Shown here: positions 13,195 through 24,663 of the stretch, piece after piece
Layout of the letters: every line of letters begins with the position of its first letter
Numbering within the stretch: the stretch's first letter is position 1
Assembly (NCBI GenBank): GCA_903813345.2
Contig: CAIIXF020000003.1
Location: 29,029,248 to 29,093,247, forward strand
Direction: 5' to 3'
Source: Owenia fusiformis
Taxonomy: Eukaryota > Annelida > Polychaeta > Sabellida > Oweniidae
Length of the DNA: 64,000 nucleotides
The notes under the pieces: model-generated
The model's database searches: none
What the model was told of the DNA's origin: nothing
Seen by the model: the letters and a program-made list of their open reading frames with translations, nothing else
Made by a program: the position numbers and the translations under genes

Positions 13195-13760
13195 GAGGAC
13201 CTTATTTGTCACTTATTTTGAAAAATGGCCGCCATTTTTACGTGTGTTATTTTACATTTTTTACTATAACTTAAAAAGTAGTAGAGCGATTTTGTTCATA
13301 TTTTATATGTGAATACTATAAGCATGACTTACTGTCTAATGACACTTTGGGTAGAAGGCGGCCATTTTGAAAAATGGCCACCATTTTTACGTTTTTTACG
13401 ATAACTTGACAAGTAGTGGAGCGATTTGTTCATATTTGATATATACTCATGAGCCTTGTACACTGTCTCATGACACTTCGCGAGGTAGGCGGCCATTTTA
13501 AAAAATGGCTGTCATTTTTACATTTTTTACTCGAAAAGTATTGGAGCGATTTTGTTCATATTTGATATGTGAATACTTAAAGCATGGCACATTGTCTAAT
13601 AAAACTTTGGGGATAGTCGGCCATTTTGAAAAATGGCCATCATTTTTATGTGTGTTATTTAACATTTTTTATTATAACTCAAAAAGTAACAGAGCGATTT
13701 TGTTCATATTTGATATGTGAATACTCATAAGGATTGCATACTGTCTTATGAAATTTTGGG
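13195..13760. repeat. Tandem array, about 130-bp 'AAATGGCCGCCATTTT' unit, forward
   Basis: About four degenerate units, each with the palindromic GGC[C/A][G/A]CCATTTTT motif, GAGCGATTTTGTTCATATTTGATATGTGAATACT, and ACTTTGGG. The same unit occurs in the opposite orientation at 20030-20185 and 43545-44110. It ends in GATGGGATTCGCTACGCTTTGG, whose reverse complement opens the other copies, so these are oppositely oriented copies of one repeat family. Confidence 0.75.
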
Positions 13761-13914
13761 TAGTTTCTGTTCGATGGGATTCGCTACGCTTTGGCGTTGC
13801 CGTTGTTCTGGTTTACACTGTCTAGCTTCATAAAATTTCAGGATATAAGCTTACCCCAGAGGTCATAGCTGAACCTATCACCATGCTTAAATGTTTTCTA
13901 GAGATTAATCGTTA

Positions 13915-13985
13915 CAAAGATACATCTTCATCTATGAATTCTGGGCCGAGTTACATCTTCGTCTATGAAATCTGGGCCGGGTTAT
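13915..13985 (+). repeat. Two-copy 31-bp repeat upstream of receptor A
   Basis: TACATCTTCATCTATGAATT-CTGGGCCGAG is followed immediately by a second copy with CTTCGTCTATGAAATCTGGGCCGGG. The same pair exists upstream of copy B, where it has been split by an insertion. It lies about 100 bp before the start codon; a regulatory role is possible but not shown. Confidence 0.5.
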
Positions 13986-14070
13986 TCCAGTACTTATCAT
14001 AAAGAATACATGTTGATCGGAGCAAGAGAAGGAAACTTCAAGTATTGATTGAAATACAAAGAAGGAAAAA

Positions 14071-17000
14071 ATGGATTTCCACATAGAGCATTTGAATAAT
14101 ATCAGCGGAACAAATTCATCTGATCGGATCTATCACTTGACATACCCTCCTTATGCTGAAGATTCCCCCGGAAAATTTGCAGTTTACATAATACTTGCCG
14201 CAACATGTTTGACATTAGGGTTGTTTGGCAACCTTCTTGCACTTATGTCTATTTTCAGAGAAAAGGTAAGTTTTGTTTGTATATTATGATGCTGTACTCT
14301 AAATGTATGCAAAATTCTAATTTTCACAATTCTGAAGGACCATGTATGGTATGGAGAATGATTTTAGAGAGATCCTTTTCTCATCATTGATACGCCATTT
14401 CATATAAAATTAATATGTTTTCATGCAAATAACGTCCCTTGTAAATAAAATTATAAATCCCCGAACTCATTGATATATAAGGACCCTGCCTCAACAATTT
14501 TTTAGAAATGTGGGACTTGTTTTTAAAAAATGCTACAAATGAAAAAAGAGTAAGATACTCCTTTTTAGAAAAGTTTAAGTTTAAGAATATCTTTATATCA
14601 TTTATTGTAACAACTATATCATATTGTGCATTGAGCTCTGTTTTGCCTTTATATTTCATATTTTTCAATATATAAATGATAATATTTTTTGCAGATCCTG
14701 CAAGTACCTGAAAATATGTTTATTGTATCATTGATTGCTTCCGATATATTGGTTCTGACGTGTGTATTGCCATTTAGCATAGCAGGTAATATATTATTTA
14801 TTCAATGGCACGGGGGTTTAGCAGACACGATGATACCGCGAGCTTTTGGGGATCCACGATGAGCTGAACATACCGACGAGCTCGCTTTTACATTAAGCCC
14901 CGCGACACAGCCATGAAACCGCCGAGCAAGCTCATGGTGTGATAGGTTCTCATTTACCCCCGTGAATGTGTGATGACAACTAAAACTTGAAAATGAATAA
15001 GTTTCAGAAAATATATTATTGAATAAAAATATGGCATATGGAGGTTCTGGATATGGAAACCTCAAAATGAGGATACGGGATACACCTTACCAACTTATCT
15101 CTCTAAAACTAGATTGCATTGGATAAAAATAGGTCATATTGATGGTCATGATGGAATATGAATTTTATTCCGGAGAAAATATGATATTGGCCAAGGACAA
15201 TATCATATTGACCGAAGTCAATATCATATTATCTAGACGATAAAATTCATATTCCATCCCTCCAATAAAATATGTATTGTACATGTGCCGGTATTGTAAC
15301 CGGAGTTATTCCATAGTTAGCATGATATTCATAGGATAACATGTGAAAATAAAAACGGTATTTTTGTAATCAGTGGTAAAATATGATATTTTGACAAATT
15401 TTCACTTAACCATAACATACGGTTTTTTAGCCATGACATACGACGTCGTATGCGATGGTTTAAGGTGTCACTCCTGTAAATAGCACTTCCGGGTAGGACA
15501 GTGTTTTTTAATACTTTAAAAACGAGGCCATGCCAACTTCAATGGTGTGTATAGTAGGTTTAAGTGTATGCAATGTGGCCATTTGAGGTATGTCTGTAAA
15601 GCTGAGGCCAAGTACTTTCTAAATGTGCCATTTTAAGAAAAAAAATCGCAAGAATATAGTCCCGTAAACTGGAACTACTTTACTCGTTAATTTTCATCGG
15701 TGAAGTAGGGATTTTACCTAAAAATGAGTCCCTATGTTGGCGTAGTGATATTTAAAAATCGAGACGCAAACCCTATGTTAAATATAGTGTCAAGATGAAG
15801 GTTATGTATAGGGGAACTCAGAAATATAGTCATTGTATGGGCTAGTTCGTTCGAAAATGGCGATATGTACCCCAGAACTTGAATTTTGTGATTTTTTTCA
15901 ATATTTTTCAATGATTTACCGTAGTGACACCTTATGGATTTTTGCTACTTCAGACTCAAAACGAGGCTAAGTCTCAACATTGCCGGATCGTTTCACTCAT
16001 AAATCATAGGATATCCTCTATTTATTAGCTTTTTCCACCGTGGGGTCAATCATCAATCTTTATAATCACAGTCACATAATTTTCGACATTGACGATTTGA
16101 AAATAATAGTGTGTACACAGTGGATTCGGAAAGATCTCTAACCCATATAAGAATACGAGTAGGTGCAAATACAACTAGTTCAAAGTCGTTATTTTCCGTT
16201 TGGTAAAGAGTACAGGTTCTACCTAAAGGAAATCCTGTTAAGGAAATGTAGACATGGGTCTTTATATCCATTCAAAGCAATAGAGAAACAAGACTACAAG
16301 GCTCCTAGAGTTTACTTCTAGTTTTCAACTAAGAACAAATTGACTAATTTTTTCATATTCGTACAAAACCCTGTAGCATTTTACAATGGATATCTTGTTT
16401 TTTCATTTTTAGGTCCTTTTAATGTGCGTCAACTTACACTTGATTCTAATACAACATTAATCTTATGTCCTGACTGGGTTTCATGATCACCTCAGAATGA
16501 AAAAATTGCTAAATAAATCAGATCGTGCTGAATGCAAGTGACGCCACTTAAGAAATAACTTGACAGTACCGTTCATCAACTATACGTATCAAGTGAACTA
16601 TAGAGTATTTTAGTTTTTAAAATCATAACAAATCATAAATCAAAAAAACATCAGGCCCGTAACCATAATTTTCCAAGGGGGGGATCACTTTTCCCAAAAA
16701 TTCTAGGGGGGGGGGTTCACTTTGGCAAATTTGGCCAAAAATCACTCAAAAAATAGTCAGAATGGTGAAACACTGCATGATTTTGAAAACGAACCCCCCC
16801 TCCGCCTGGCTACGGGCCTGCACATAGTTACACTGTCAGTTGTAACCCCCTATCACACCAAACTTGTTCTCAACCGTTCTTTCCCATCGTGGTAAGCCAC
16901 ACCCTCTCCATCTCTATCCTTCTGGATAGCATCTGCTATGCAACAGAGAGAGATTCTATGAGTATCAGAATGATTCTTTCCAGTCCTACGATAAAGTCGT

Positions 17001-18777
17001 AAAACGTGCTAAATGTTCATAAACAGTCTTAATTAAATACGTCCATCTCAATCAAAGTTTGTCCAGGTCGCATCATATTGTCGGTGACGTGAACATGTGA
17101 TGCAATTGATATCCGATTGCAAAACGTCGTTAACGCGTCCCTATCCCGTAGTAGAATGGAAGAAGACGTAGTCTAGTAGGACCGAACACGTCCATAAGGT
17201 TCGTAGATAGACTGTAGAAAGTTGTAGCTACGTTCATACCGTTCGCGCACAGTTTACAACCAGTTCTTTTTAACTGATTCACGCCTTAATTAAAACTCTG
17301 TAACTTTAGTTGTACCTTTATTCTAATGAGAGAGATAAATATAAATTATGTGAATAGAAAGATGCTGGTGAAACTTCCTGATTAAAATCATGTTTTTAAT
17401 GAATCTGCAACATATTATCAATATTCTTCATTTTACAGGTGTGGTACAGGGGGAGCTGTATTTCTATCCCAAGGTCACATTGTGTGAGTTTCTTGGAGCA
17501 GTTTGCTGGATAGCATGTAACGCTGCCTTTTGGAGTGTAACTGGTTTGGCAATTAACAGGTTCGTTTCAACGATTATTTGCTTCCTATATAATGATTCCA
17601 TCGTATTCGACACGACATTATACAGGGTGACACCAAATAGAGGCTCGTTCAAAGATTTATAAATATTATTGGGGCCATGGAATATATTCCGGGATGTCTT
17701 TGGATGGTGGACGGTCATTATGGAACACCCTGTATTTGATATCATCGAGTCCATTCATTCACAATAAAGAGGGAAAGTACTAAATCGTGTTAAAACGCCG
17801 TTTCTCTTGCTTTTAAGTCTGTTTTTATTTCAGGATGATTTTATGTTATTTTCCCAAGCAGTATTTCCGTATTTTCACGTGGAAGACGACACCAGCGATT
17901 GCATTCCTTCCATGGCTTCTCTCTTTTCTGACGTATGCGCCTACCCTTTCGACTTGGGTCGCTTATGAATATGACCCGGAAAGCATGCTTTGCCAATATG
18001 ACTTGGATTTCTGGCCGACTAATTTCTACCAGTTTGCAATTTTGATCGTGTCGGTAACGTCAACTTTCGTCTCCATCATTATGACGCTCTTCAAGATAAA
18101 ACAGAAAAAGAGGAGTGTACGTTTAAAGTAACTTATTAGGCTGCGTAGAATTTTGAAGGCCCTTGCAAAGCATTCAAATTTTTTACCACCCTCTAAAAGG
18201 CTGGCAACAGCTAGGCATAAATTATTAGCTTTTCATATTAAATGCTGTTTTGACTTCATATTAACGCATTCTAAAATTTGATAGTCAATTTAGAATTTCA
18301 CATATTTACGCGTGGTTGCATAAATTATTCATACCATCTCTTGTATTATAGCTTTCACTGATAGCCCCAGCTCTACATTTGATGGGTGGTTTCATGACGG
18401 TACCCAAGGATGATTTCATGCAGAACGACAAGGCCCAGGAACTTAGGAAAGAACTGAATGATTTGGTTATGAACTTCAAGATGCTGTCCTGTATCTTCAC
18501 CGCCTCTGTGATTCACTGGGTACCTTTTATTGTCGGTATTCTCTCGCATCATATTGTCGATTACGGAAGAGATTTTTGGACATTTGCAAATCTTCTCGGT
18601 CACATACAGCCGGGGTCTGACTGCCTCTGTTATATCATTGCTAACAAGTATTTTAGAACGGGGTACAAAAATATGCTCCGAGGTATATTCTGTTGCAAGA
18701 AATCAGATAAGGTGGTCTACTCGGAGGTTGCAAACGGTGACCGTAGATCTGAAACTGCCATGAATACGAAATCTTAG
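14071..18777 (+). CDS. Rhodopsin-class GPCR, copy A
   Basis: Five coding exons join in phase with GT..AG borders: 14071-14265, 14695-14785, 17439-17559, 17834-18116 and 18352-18777, giving 371 residues. Seven membrane segments are present. TM1 has GNLLAL, TM2 has SLIASD, and TM3 follows the disulphide Cys of CEFLGA and ends in NRM instead of DRY. TM4 has LPWLL, TM6 has HWVP instead of CWxP, and TM7 has SDCLCY instead of NPxxY. Helix 8 (NKYFRTGYKN) ends in CCKK, a likely palmitoylation site. The N-terminus has NIS and NSS glycosylation sequons. It may be allied to melatonin/Tre1-moody-type receptors, but the ligand is unknown. Exon 4 runs into a stop if the GTACGT donor at 18117 is not used; splicing there gives RSLSLIAPA, which matches copy B. 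It is about 93% identical to copy B and looks functional. Confidence 0.85.
14808..14968. mobile_element. MITE in receptor A intron 2
   Basis: The ends CACGGGGGTTTAGCAGACAC and ...TACCCCCGTG are inverted, with inner arms related to CACGATGATACC and CATGAGCTTG. The same element is in the matching intron of copy B (about 36547-36714), where the arms ACACGATGATACC / GGTATCATCGTGT are clearer. It therefore predates the duplication. Confidence 0.65.
15148..15262. repeat. Palindrome in receptor A intron 2
   Basis: GGAATATGAATTTTAT at the left is mirrored by ATAAAATTCATATTCC at the right, with inner motifs CAATATCATATT repeated. Copy B keeps a weaker version at 36790-36880. It probably is a small hairpin-forming transposon relic. 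Confidence 0.7.
15300..16650. other. Receptor A intron 2, no feature recognised
   Basis: Intronic DNA not matched in copy B. I see no coding frame or clear repeat. The content differs from the corresponding stretch of copy B, so one or both introns changed after duplication. Confidence 0.4.
16652..16820. mobile_element. MITE with CAGGCCCGTA ends (receptor A intron 2)
   Basis: Starts CAGGCCCGTAACCAT and ends TGGCTACGGGCCTG, inverted repeats of about 14 bp. Runs of G inside the left end face runs of C inside the right end. The element is absent from the copy B intron. A target duplication is not clear. Confidence 0.68.
16825..17430. other. Receptor A intron 2, 3' part
   Basis: Intronic DNA, locally GC-richer between about 17040 and 17260 (several CG-containing motifs). 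No coding frame and no match in copy B until the last roughly 50 bp before exon 3. Confidence 0.35.
17620..17731. mobile_element. Small mariner-like MITE in receptor A intron 3
   Basis: TACAGGGTGACACC at the left and GGAACACCCTGTA at the right are inverted ends of an element of about 110 bp. The matching intron of copy B (about 39560-39673) carries the same element with point changes, so it predates the duplication. TACAGGGTG ends resemble those of mariner-type elements. Confidence 0.65.
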
Positions 18778-19019
18778 AATTTGACAGTTTGACGTTTTTG
18801 ACTCACCATGTAGGCATGTTATAATTATGAGAATATTCCAGCTTAGTATAAAATGCCTATGGATATCGTGTACTAACCAGCAACTCTTGAAGGATTTTAA
18901 CCTAAAATCAACAATGAATTTTTAGATTTTAACATCGTAAGGTATATTTTTCAAAAAGTTCAGTTTTTATGGGTGCCTTTAGAAATCATCCTTTGCAACA
19001 ATGTTGATGATTTGTTTTA

Positions 19020-19262
19020 TATATTGTATAAATACATGTAGAGGTGGAGGTTTATGATACTGTATACTTTACTTATATGTAGATATGGAGGTTAATGACA
19101 TAGCATACTTTATAAATACATGTAGAGGTGGAGGTTTATGACATTGTATACCGTAAAAATATGTGTAGGAGTGGAGATTTTTGATACTAGATATAGTATT
19201 GTATACCGTTAAAATACATGTAGAGGTGGACATTTTTGATATTGTATACAGTAGAATGCGCA
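19020..19262. repeat. Minisatellite, short form, 3' of receptor A
   Basis: About five units of roughly 40-60 bp sharing 'AATACATGTAGAGGTGGAGG', 'TTTATGACATTGTATAC'. The orthologous position in copy B is greatly expanded (40905-41510 and 42290-42760). Confidence 0.82.
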
Positions 19263-19344
19263 TTTTGTAGTTTTGATTTTTTATTGCTTCATTTTAATTA
19301 TGATTTGTTTAATGTGTATATTTTGAATAATTACTTTTAATAAA

Positions 19345-20020
19345 AAAAACTATTTTTGTCAATTAAGGACCATGGAAGGTATCGCAAAATTAAGCTGAAA
19401 ACAATGGATCGCATGAATTTTTCCGAGGGGAAAATAAGATGGGAAATATTGATTTACACTTGAAACATATTTTCCTTTTAAGAGGTTAACTGTGTCTACA
19501 AATGCAACATATTGATGCTTAAAACATTGAAAAAACATGAGTGGAAGGGGATGAAAATCATGAAAACAAAAAAATGTTGGTGACTGTTTCCCTGTCTCGA
19601 AGTCCAAATTATTTGATCATCTCTATGGGCACTTTTCCTTTGGATAATGCATGGGCCTAACATATGCAACTTTGTAAATCTTCAGAAAATAGCCACAATT
19701 CAACATATGACTATCTAAAATCTGTTGCGATACCTGTTTTTTTTATACATTTCAGGTTTGCTATGTCAATACAAAAATGTTGTGAACTCATCCTTTTGTA
19801 TGTACAGCATTCAACATGTAAAGAGTTTAGGTCACATTGCTCAATGCTTTGTAAAGAAATACTGACATACCGGCCTAGTAGTTTAAGACAACCCAAAGGA
19901 TGTTAATTTATCTTTCCTCAGAAAATGTGATACAGTGATTTTGAATAATAACTAGACAACAGCAATGCCAAAGCGTAGCAAATCCCATCGGACAGCCATG
20001 GCTGGCATATTTACAAACAA
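19345..20020. other. 3' flank of receptor A, shared with copy B
   Basis: Non-coding DNA almost identical to 42850-43510. An AATAAA-like site at about 19339 could end receptor transcripts. Around 19960-19990 lies the reverse complement of the CTACGCTTTGG repeat end seen at 13775. Confidence 0.5.
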
Positions 20021-20024
20021 AGTA

Positions 20025-20187
20025 TATAGCAAAAATGGCAGCCATTTTTCAAAATGGCCGCCTTCTACCAAAAGAGTCATTAGACAGTGTGCCATGCTTA
20101 AAGTATTCACATACCAAATATGAACAAAATCGCTCCACTACTTTTCGAGTTATAGTAAAATTCATTAAAATTGGCGGCCATTTTTTA
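20025..20187. repeat. Inverted copy of the GGCCGCCATTTT repeat
   Basis: Roughly one and a half units in opposite orientation to 13195-13760, sharing CATACCAAATATGAACAAAA and CGCTCCACTACTTTTCGAG. Collinearity with block B stops at its right edge. Confidence 0.7.
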
Positions 20188-20478
20188 ACGGCATTAATAT
20201 TGCCAATATAACACTGATATTGGTCGTTCGTCAGTGTAAGAAAAGCGAGGGACTAAATACGTGAATTTTGTCTTTGTTAACATATAAAACCTAAAACCAT
20301 CGACACATTCTCAAACTAGACTATCTTCCTTAACTTCGAGCCAAATTATTATCCACAACGTGACTTATAAGTAGGTGTAAATCGGGAAATAAAAAAATCT
20401 TACCGAAACCTAGTCCCGGAGGAAGTTCCGCCATGATACACCGACGATACGTCTGTGTAATTAGGTGGGTAGCAGTGC
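20188..20478. other. Block A-specific sequence
   Basis: This stretch occupies the place where CTNNBL1 exons 16 and 15 lie in block B. I find no match to either exon, so they were deleted or replaced here. Confidence 0.55.
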
Positions 20479-20707
20479 TATTGCTCACCGATTAACAGAT
20501 ATACAAGGTACATATTGGCTTTTACATGAAATGTGTAACACGATAGCCCGAGCTGTAAATCCAGCATGGGAAAACTTGTACCAGAGGTCCATTTTTAACC
20601 ACTAAGAGACTTATCCAAAGATGTTGAAAAAGATATCCACATTAAACATGATTAAAATGATGAGTTGAAGTTTTAGAGACTAGCATCTAAAAACGTACCC
20701 CTTGTAA

Positions 20708-21647
20708 ACTACTGTAGCTGCACATATTTCAAGAATTATATAATCTATAAGTTGTAGTGTAAAAAGACCAGCATCTAACCGCCCGAGATAGAATTCATCT
20801 TCCAATTCTTCATCCACATCTCCCCCATATTTAGCCATCTCCTGTAAAACATGAAAAATAAAGGACCCACAGTCCCCTGCTCACACAGTGTAGAACCTTC
20901 ATATTTACAGAAAATTTGACTTTTTGACGTCAAAATCAGCAATTTCTCGGAAACCGGGCGAACTTGGGAAATGGCGATGATAGGTCAAATAGGCATTATG
21001 GATATGCATAAAATGAATGTGGATATGACTCAATCCGAATAGCAGTTTTAACTTGTGCAGCCAATGTTGAAAGATGGATGGACGGACGGACGGACCAACA
21101 GACGGACGGACGCCTGGTAGATCCCATAGGCTCATTGTGTGAGCCATTAACAAGTATATTTATATTTGTGTTCTGTCATGTACATGCTAGAGTACAGGGT
21201 GACCCAAAATGTGGGCCCAGAATTATCTCATATAAGTTCTACACATTATATGTGCTTTCAATATCATGTTTTTGGGTGCTTTCTCAAATCTCAGTGCTGC
21301 ATATTAATTAAGTGTATTTTTCATGATGCTATGAACTTCTAAAAAGCAGATATGTCAACAAAAATATAGACCTTATAGTAAATGCAAGTGACTAACACAG
21401 TGCCTAACAAGGCATTAACATACAAAACGTCACCACCTACCATTTGTTACAGATGCTGAACACCAACCACCAAACAATCTCCACAAAAACGTTTGAGATT
21501 ATAACAATATGTGACCACATCTGGCGGTGATATAATAAACTTTAAGATATAACAAGAAACATACCTGCTTTTCCTTTTCAATGGATTTATCAACTAGTTT
21601 TACTTTGTCTAAATATTTGAAGTGAAGTTCCACTAATCTGTCTACCT
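20708..21647 (-). pseudogene. CTNNBL1: Orphan CTNNBL1 exons 14 and 13 (partial copy)
   Basis: Minus-strand exon 13 (21565-21647) encodes VDRLVELHFKYLDK..., as in the complete gene at 46372-46452. Minus-strand exon 14 (about 20708-20846) encodes EMAKYGGDVDEELEDEFYLG. Exon 14 differs from the functional copy in two notable ways: the conserved YLRRLDAG has become YLGRLDAG, and five extra bases near its 3' end (ACAGT-like, after GCAGCT) shift the frame before the splice donor. Exon 12 and everything upstream are missing to the right, and exons 15 and 16 are missing to the left. It is a by-product of the segmental duplication and not a gene. Splice sites of both exons are still recognisable. Confidence 0.9.
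20850..21130. mobile_element. Insertion with GACGGACG microsatellite tail
   Basis: Between exon 14 and the intron sequence shared with block B, block A has extra DNA of about 280 bp ending in a run of GGACGGACGGAC variants (21073-21112). Similar GGACGGACGGATGGACGG strings end the repeat at 44378-44395. Block B lacks the insertion at this site. Confidence 0.5.
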
Positions 21648-21905
21648 GCAACACAAAATGTTACCATAGAAAAAAGCAATATCATAAAATTAAAGCAACA
21701 TACCATAAGTATTGTATATCTGCCAGAAGTTAGGCTATTTAGTTAAGGTATTTTCAACATAACATCATAAACATAGATGTTAATGTGAAGCATTAGTGGC
21801 TTCTCCTTATTTATCAAGCATTACTAATTTACTATTGGAGTTTCATGTTTCCACTATGTGATAACTTTTAATGCATACCAGCAATATTCACTTAACATGC
21901 TATCC

Positions 21906-22795
21906 ATAGCCGTAGGGTTTGATGGGTTCGGACGAACCCCCGTCGGGATTTCCCCAAAAAAATATTTGTGGAAAAATTAATTGCAATAACCAGAAACATA
22001 TATTCAATTTATATGACCAGTAGATAAAATGGTAAAGTTACTCTTCTCTCCAAAAGTATGGCAACCTCAGGCACAGGGTGGGATTGTCTAATTTTGGGAA
22101 GACTCCGGAGCATCATGACATTATGCAAAGAAAAATATCAATAATTTCGCACAACTTATTTTCCAACTTAAAAGCTGTTCCATCTACGGTGAAATAAACC
22201 AACTGTCTTAATAATGATTAACACATTTTCTTTCATATCCGTGCCCCTCGGTTTTGTTTTATTTCAAACAAAAAATTCTTGCTAAGTCCCCGGGGCTGAT
22301 AAGTCCTCAAAAGCAAATATTAAAGGCACACTATACTTAATTCAGAAGAAAAAAATCATTGAAACATGTTTCTCACACACTTGCTCTAATATGACAAAAA
22401 GTTTGATTTGCTTTAATGTTGGATCAAGTTAAGAAAAAAAATAACTCACAAAGAAGTTCATCTCGGAGATCATTTTAAGATTAAAGTGTTTCAGTGTAGT
22501 ATACGCTCTATTTTCAAGAATATCAAACTTTAGTGGATCGTGTTAATGTGATTAATTATATATGTTTAGCAAATAAATGGATTAAGGGAGGCAATTATGT
22601 GAGCATGTCTCTGGTACTAGATACAAGTGTAAGCTAAAAAGAGGAGGCAGGGAGCTAAGGTTGCCAAACTTTTGGAGGGGAGTGTATTTGCCAGAAAGAC
22701 GAGAGGATTAGTTTTCCACAAGTTTCAAATCGTGTCTAAAAAGGATTTGACAGCATTTCTTAATAAGATAATAAAATGTTCATTTCTCAAAAACA
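21906..22795. repeat. Transposon-derived DNA at the block A/B junction
   Basis: Collinearity with block B ends after a single copy of the GCATACCAGCAATATTCACT unit. The part from about 22640 (GAGGAGGCAGGGAGCTAAGG, TTGCCAAACTTTTGGAGGGG) matches 48000-48295 in opposite orientation. The start (21908 on: TAGCCGTAGGGTTTGATGGG) looks like a transposon end, but I could not pair it with a second end. Confidence 0.5.
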
Positions 22796-23017
22796 AATTA
22801 AAGTTATAATTTTTTTTTTAACATATTATTTATTTCCTTCATAATCAAAAAATACACAAAATATCTACTACCAATCGCCATAGGCATTCTAGGTAGTTTA
22901 AATTACAATAGAGGATTAATTACAGTAATCATAGATGGTTAATTGGTAATGTGAGAGGTTGGGAGGGAGGGGGGGGGGTTGTCACAAGATACAAATAAGA
23001 ATAACATTAATTTGATG

Positions 23018-24663
23018 GAAACTTATAACAGGCCTGTACAAATTGCATCACTATCATCTATCAGGATTTTCTGAGAATCAATAGTGAGTTCATTTTCATA
23101 AATTAAGTATTTGACCTGTTCTGTCTTACTAGAAATAAGTTGAGTATCAAACAATAAATTTTATTCATGAAGTGCAATCATCATTTTATTACGTTCATGG
23201 GTATGGCGAGGGCAGGTTAGAATGAAATGCTTTGTGTCTTCAGTAGAGCCACAGAGGCATTTGTTGTCAATTATTCCAGTAAAAGTATGAGTAAAGAAAT
23301 GATCTTTAAGGGCAAAATCAACTCGAAGCCTATTTAGCAGTTTTCGTTGGTTCTACTTAAATTTAGTTTTGTAGTTGGTATGAAGTTTGAAATAGGGATA
23401 AATATCTGTTTAATAGAGCTTTTGAATCTAGAAATGGTTTGAATTTCACGAAAAGTCTGGTTTAGCTGGTTCCAATCATTTATAAGTTTTAAAACTGGTG
23501 CTTTGGAGAGTCTCATTGAAATATTTCTTGGGCAGGAAAAGGGTAAAGAGTGTCTTAAAATTCTAGTTTCTTGGTTGCGATGTTGGTCAAAAAGACTATG
23601 GACATAATAAGGCACTTCCTTTCTTACAATTTTGAACATCAGTCTTAGATTTTTTCGTGTCTTTTGTCAGTAAGCGATTTCCACTGTAAACATTTTAACG
23701 TTTTTGAGGTGTTAGAGCCATGCAGTACCCCAGCACATATAACAGCAGCTTGGTAGTGGATTTTATCAAGCTTTGACAAGGCCGCCAAGGATGACGATCC
23801 GTAAATGGAGCTACAATAGTCAAAATGAGACGCCAAATATGAAACTTATAACAGGCCTGTACAAATTGCATCACTATCATCTATCAGGATTTTCTGAGAA
23901 TCAATAGTGAGTTCATTTTCATAAATTAAGTATTTGACCTGTTCTGTCTTACTAGAAATAAGTTGAGTATCAAACAATAAATTTTATTCATGAAGTGCAA
24001 TCATCATTTTATTACGTTCATGGGTATGGCGAGGGCAGGTTAGAATGAAATGCTTTGTGTCTTCAGTAGAGCCACAGAGGCATTTGTTGTCAATTATTCC
24101 AGTAAAAGTATGAGTAAAGAAATGATCTTTAAGGGCAAAATCAACTCGAAGCCTATTTAGCAGTTTTCGTTGGTTCTACTTAAATTTAGTTTTGTAGTTG
24201 GTATGAAGTTTGAAATAGGGATAAATATCTGTTTAATAGAGCTTTTGAATCTAGAAATGGTTTGAATTTCACGAAAAGTCTGGTTTAGCTGGTTCCAATC
24301 ATTTATAAGTTTTAAAACTGGTGCTTTGGAGAGTCTCATTGAAATATTTCTTGGGCAGGAAAAGGGTAAAGAGTGTCTTAAAATTCTAGTTTCTTGGTTG
24401 CGATGTTGGTCAAAAAGACTATGGACATAATAAGGCACTTCCTTTCTTACAATTTTGAACATCAGTCTTAGATTTTTTCGTGTCTTTTGTCAGTAAGCGA
24501 TTTCCACTGTAAACATTTTAACGTTTTTGAGGTGTTAGAGCCATGCAGTACCCCAGCACATATAACAGCAGCTTGGTAGTGGATTTTATCAAGCTTTGAC
24601 AAGGCCGCCAAGGATGACGATCCGTAAATGGAGCTACAATAGTCAAAATGAGACGCCAAATAT
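23018..24663. repeat. 823-bp tandem duplication inside the LINE
   Basis: 23018-23840 and 23841-24663 are direct copies; every stretch I compared is identical, and the two translated C-terminal pieces (23639-23334 and 24462-24157) are the same over all 101 residues. The junction shows only an ATG-like microhomology. Either a very recent duplication or an assembly artefact. Confidence 0.92.

Larger units (their letters stand above)
12813..21905. repeat. Segmental duplication, block A
   Basis: This block aligns collinearly with block B (about 26639-46550): the entry stretch TTTTAATCTAA / GTTGACGAGTA (about 12813), the 5' flank of the receptor, all five receptor exons and their introns, the 3' minisatellite, the region with TTTGGATAATGCATGGGCC (19631 against 43150), and CTNNBL1 exons 14 and 13. 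Block A is about half as long because it lacks the 7.5-kb insertion, the minisatellite expansion and other insertions. After about 20185 it loses collinearity until 20479, where CTNNBL1 exons 15 and 16 should be. Confidence 0.88.

Noticed and set aside
17390-17662. Single 90-codon frame across receptor exon 3
   Set aside because: It reads through the GT donor at 17560 into intron and MITE; only 17439-17559 is coding.
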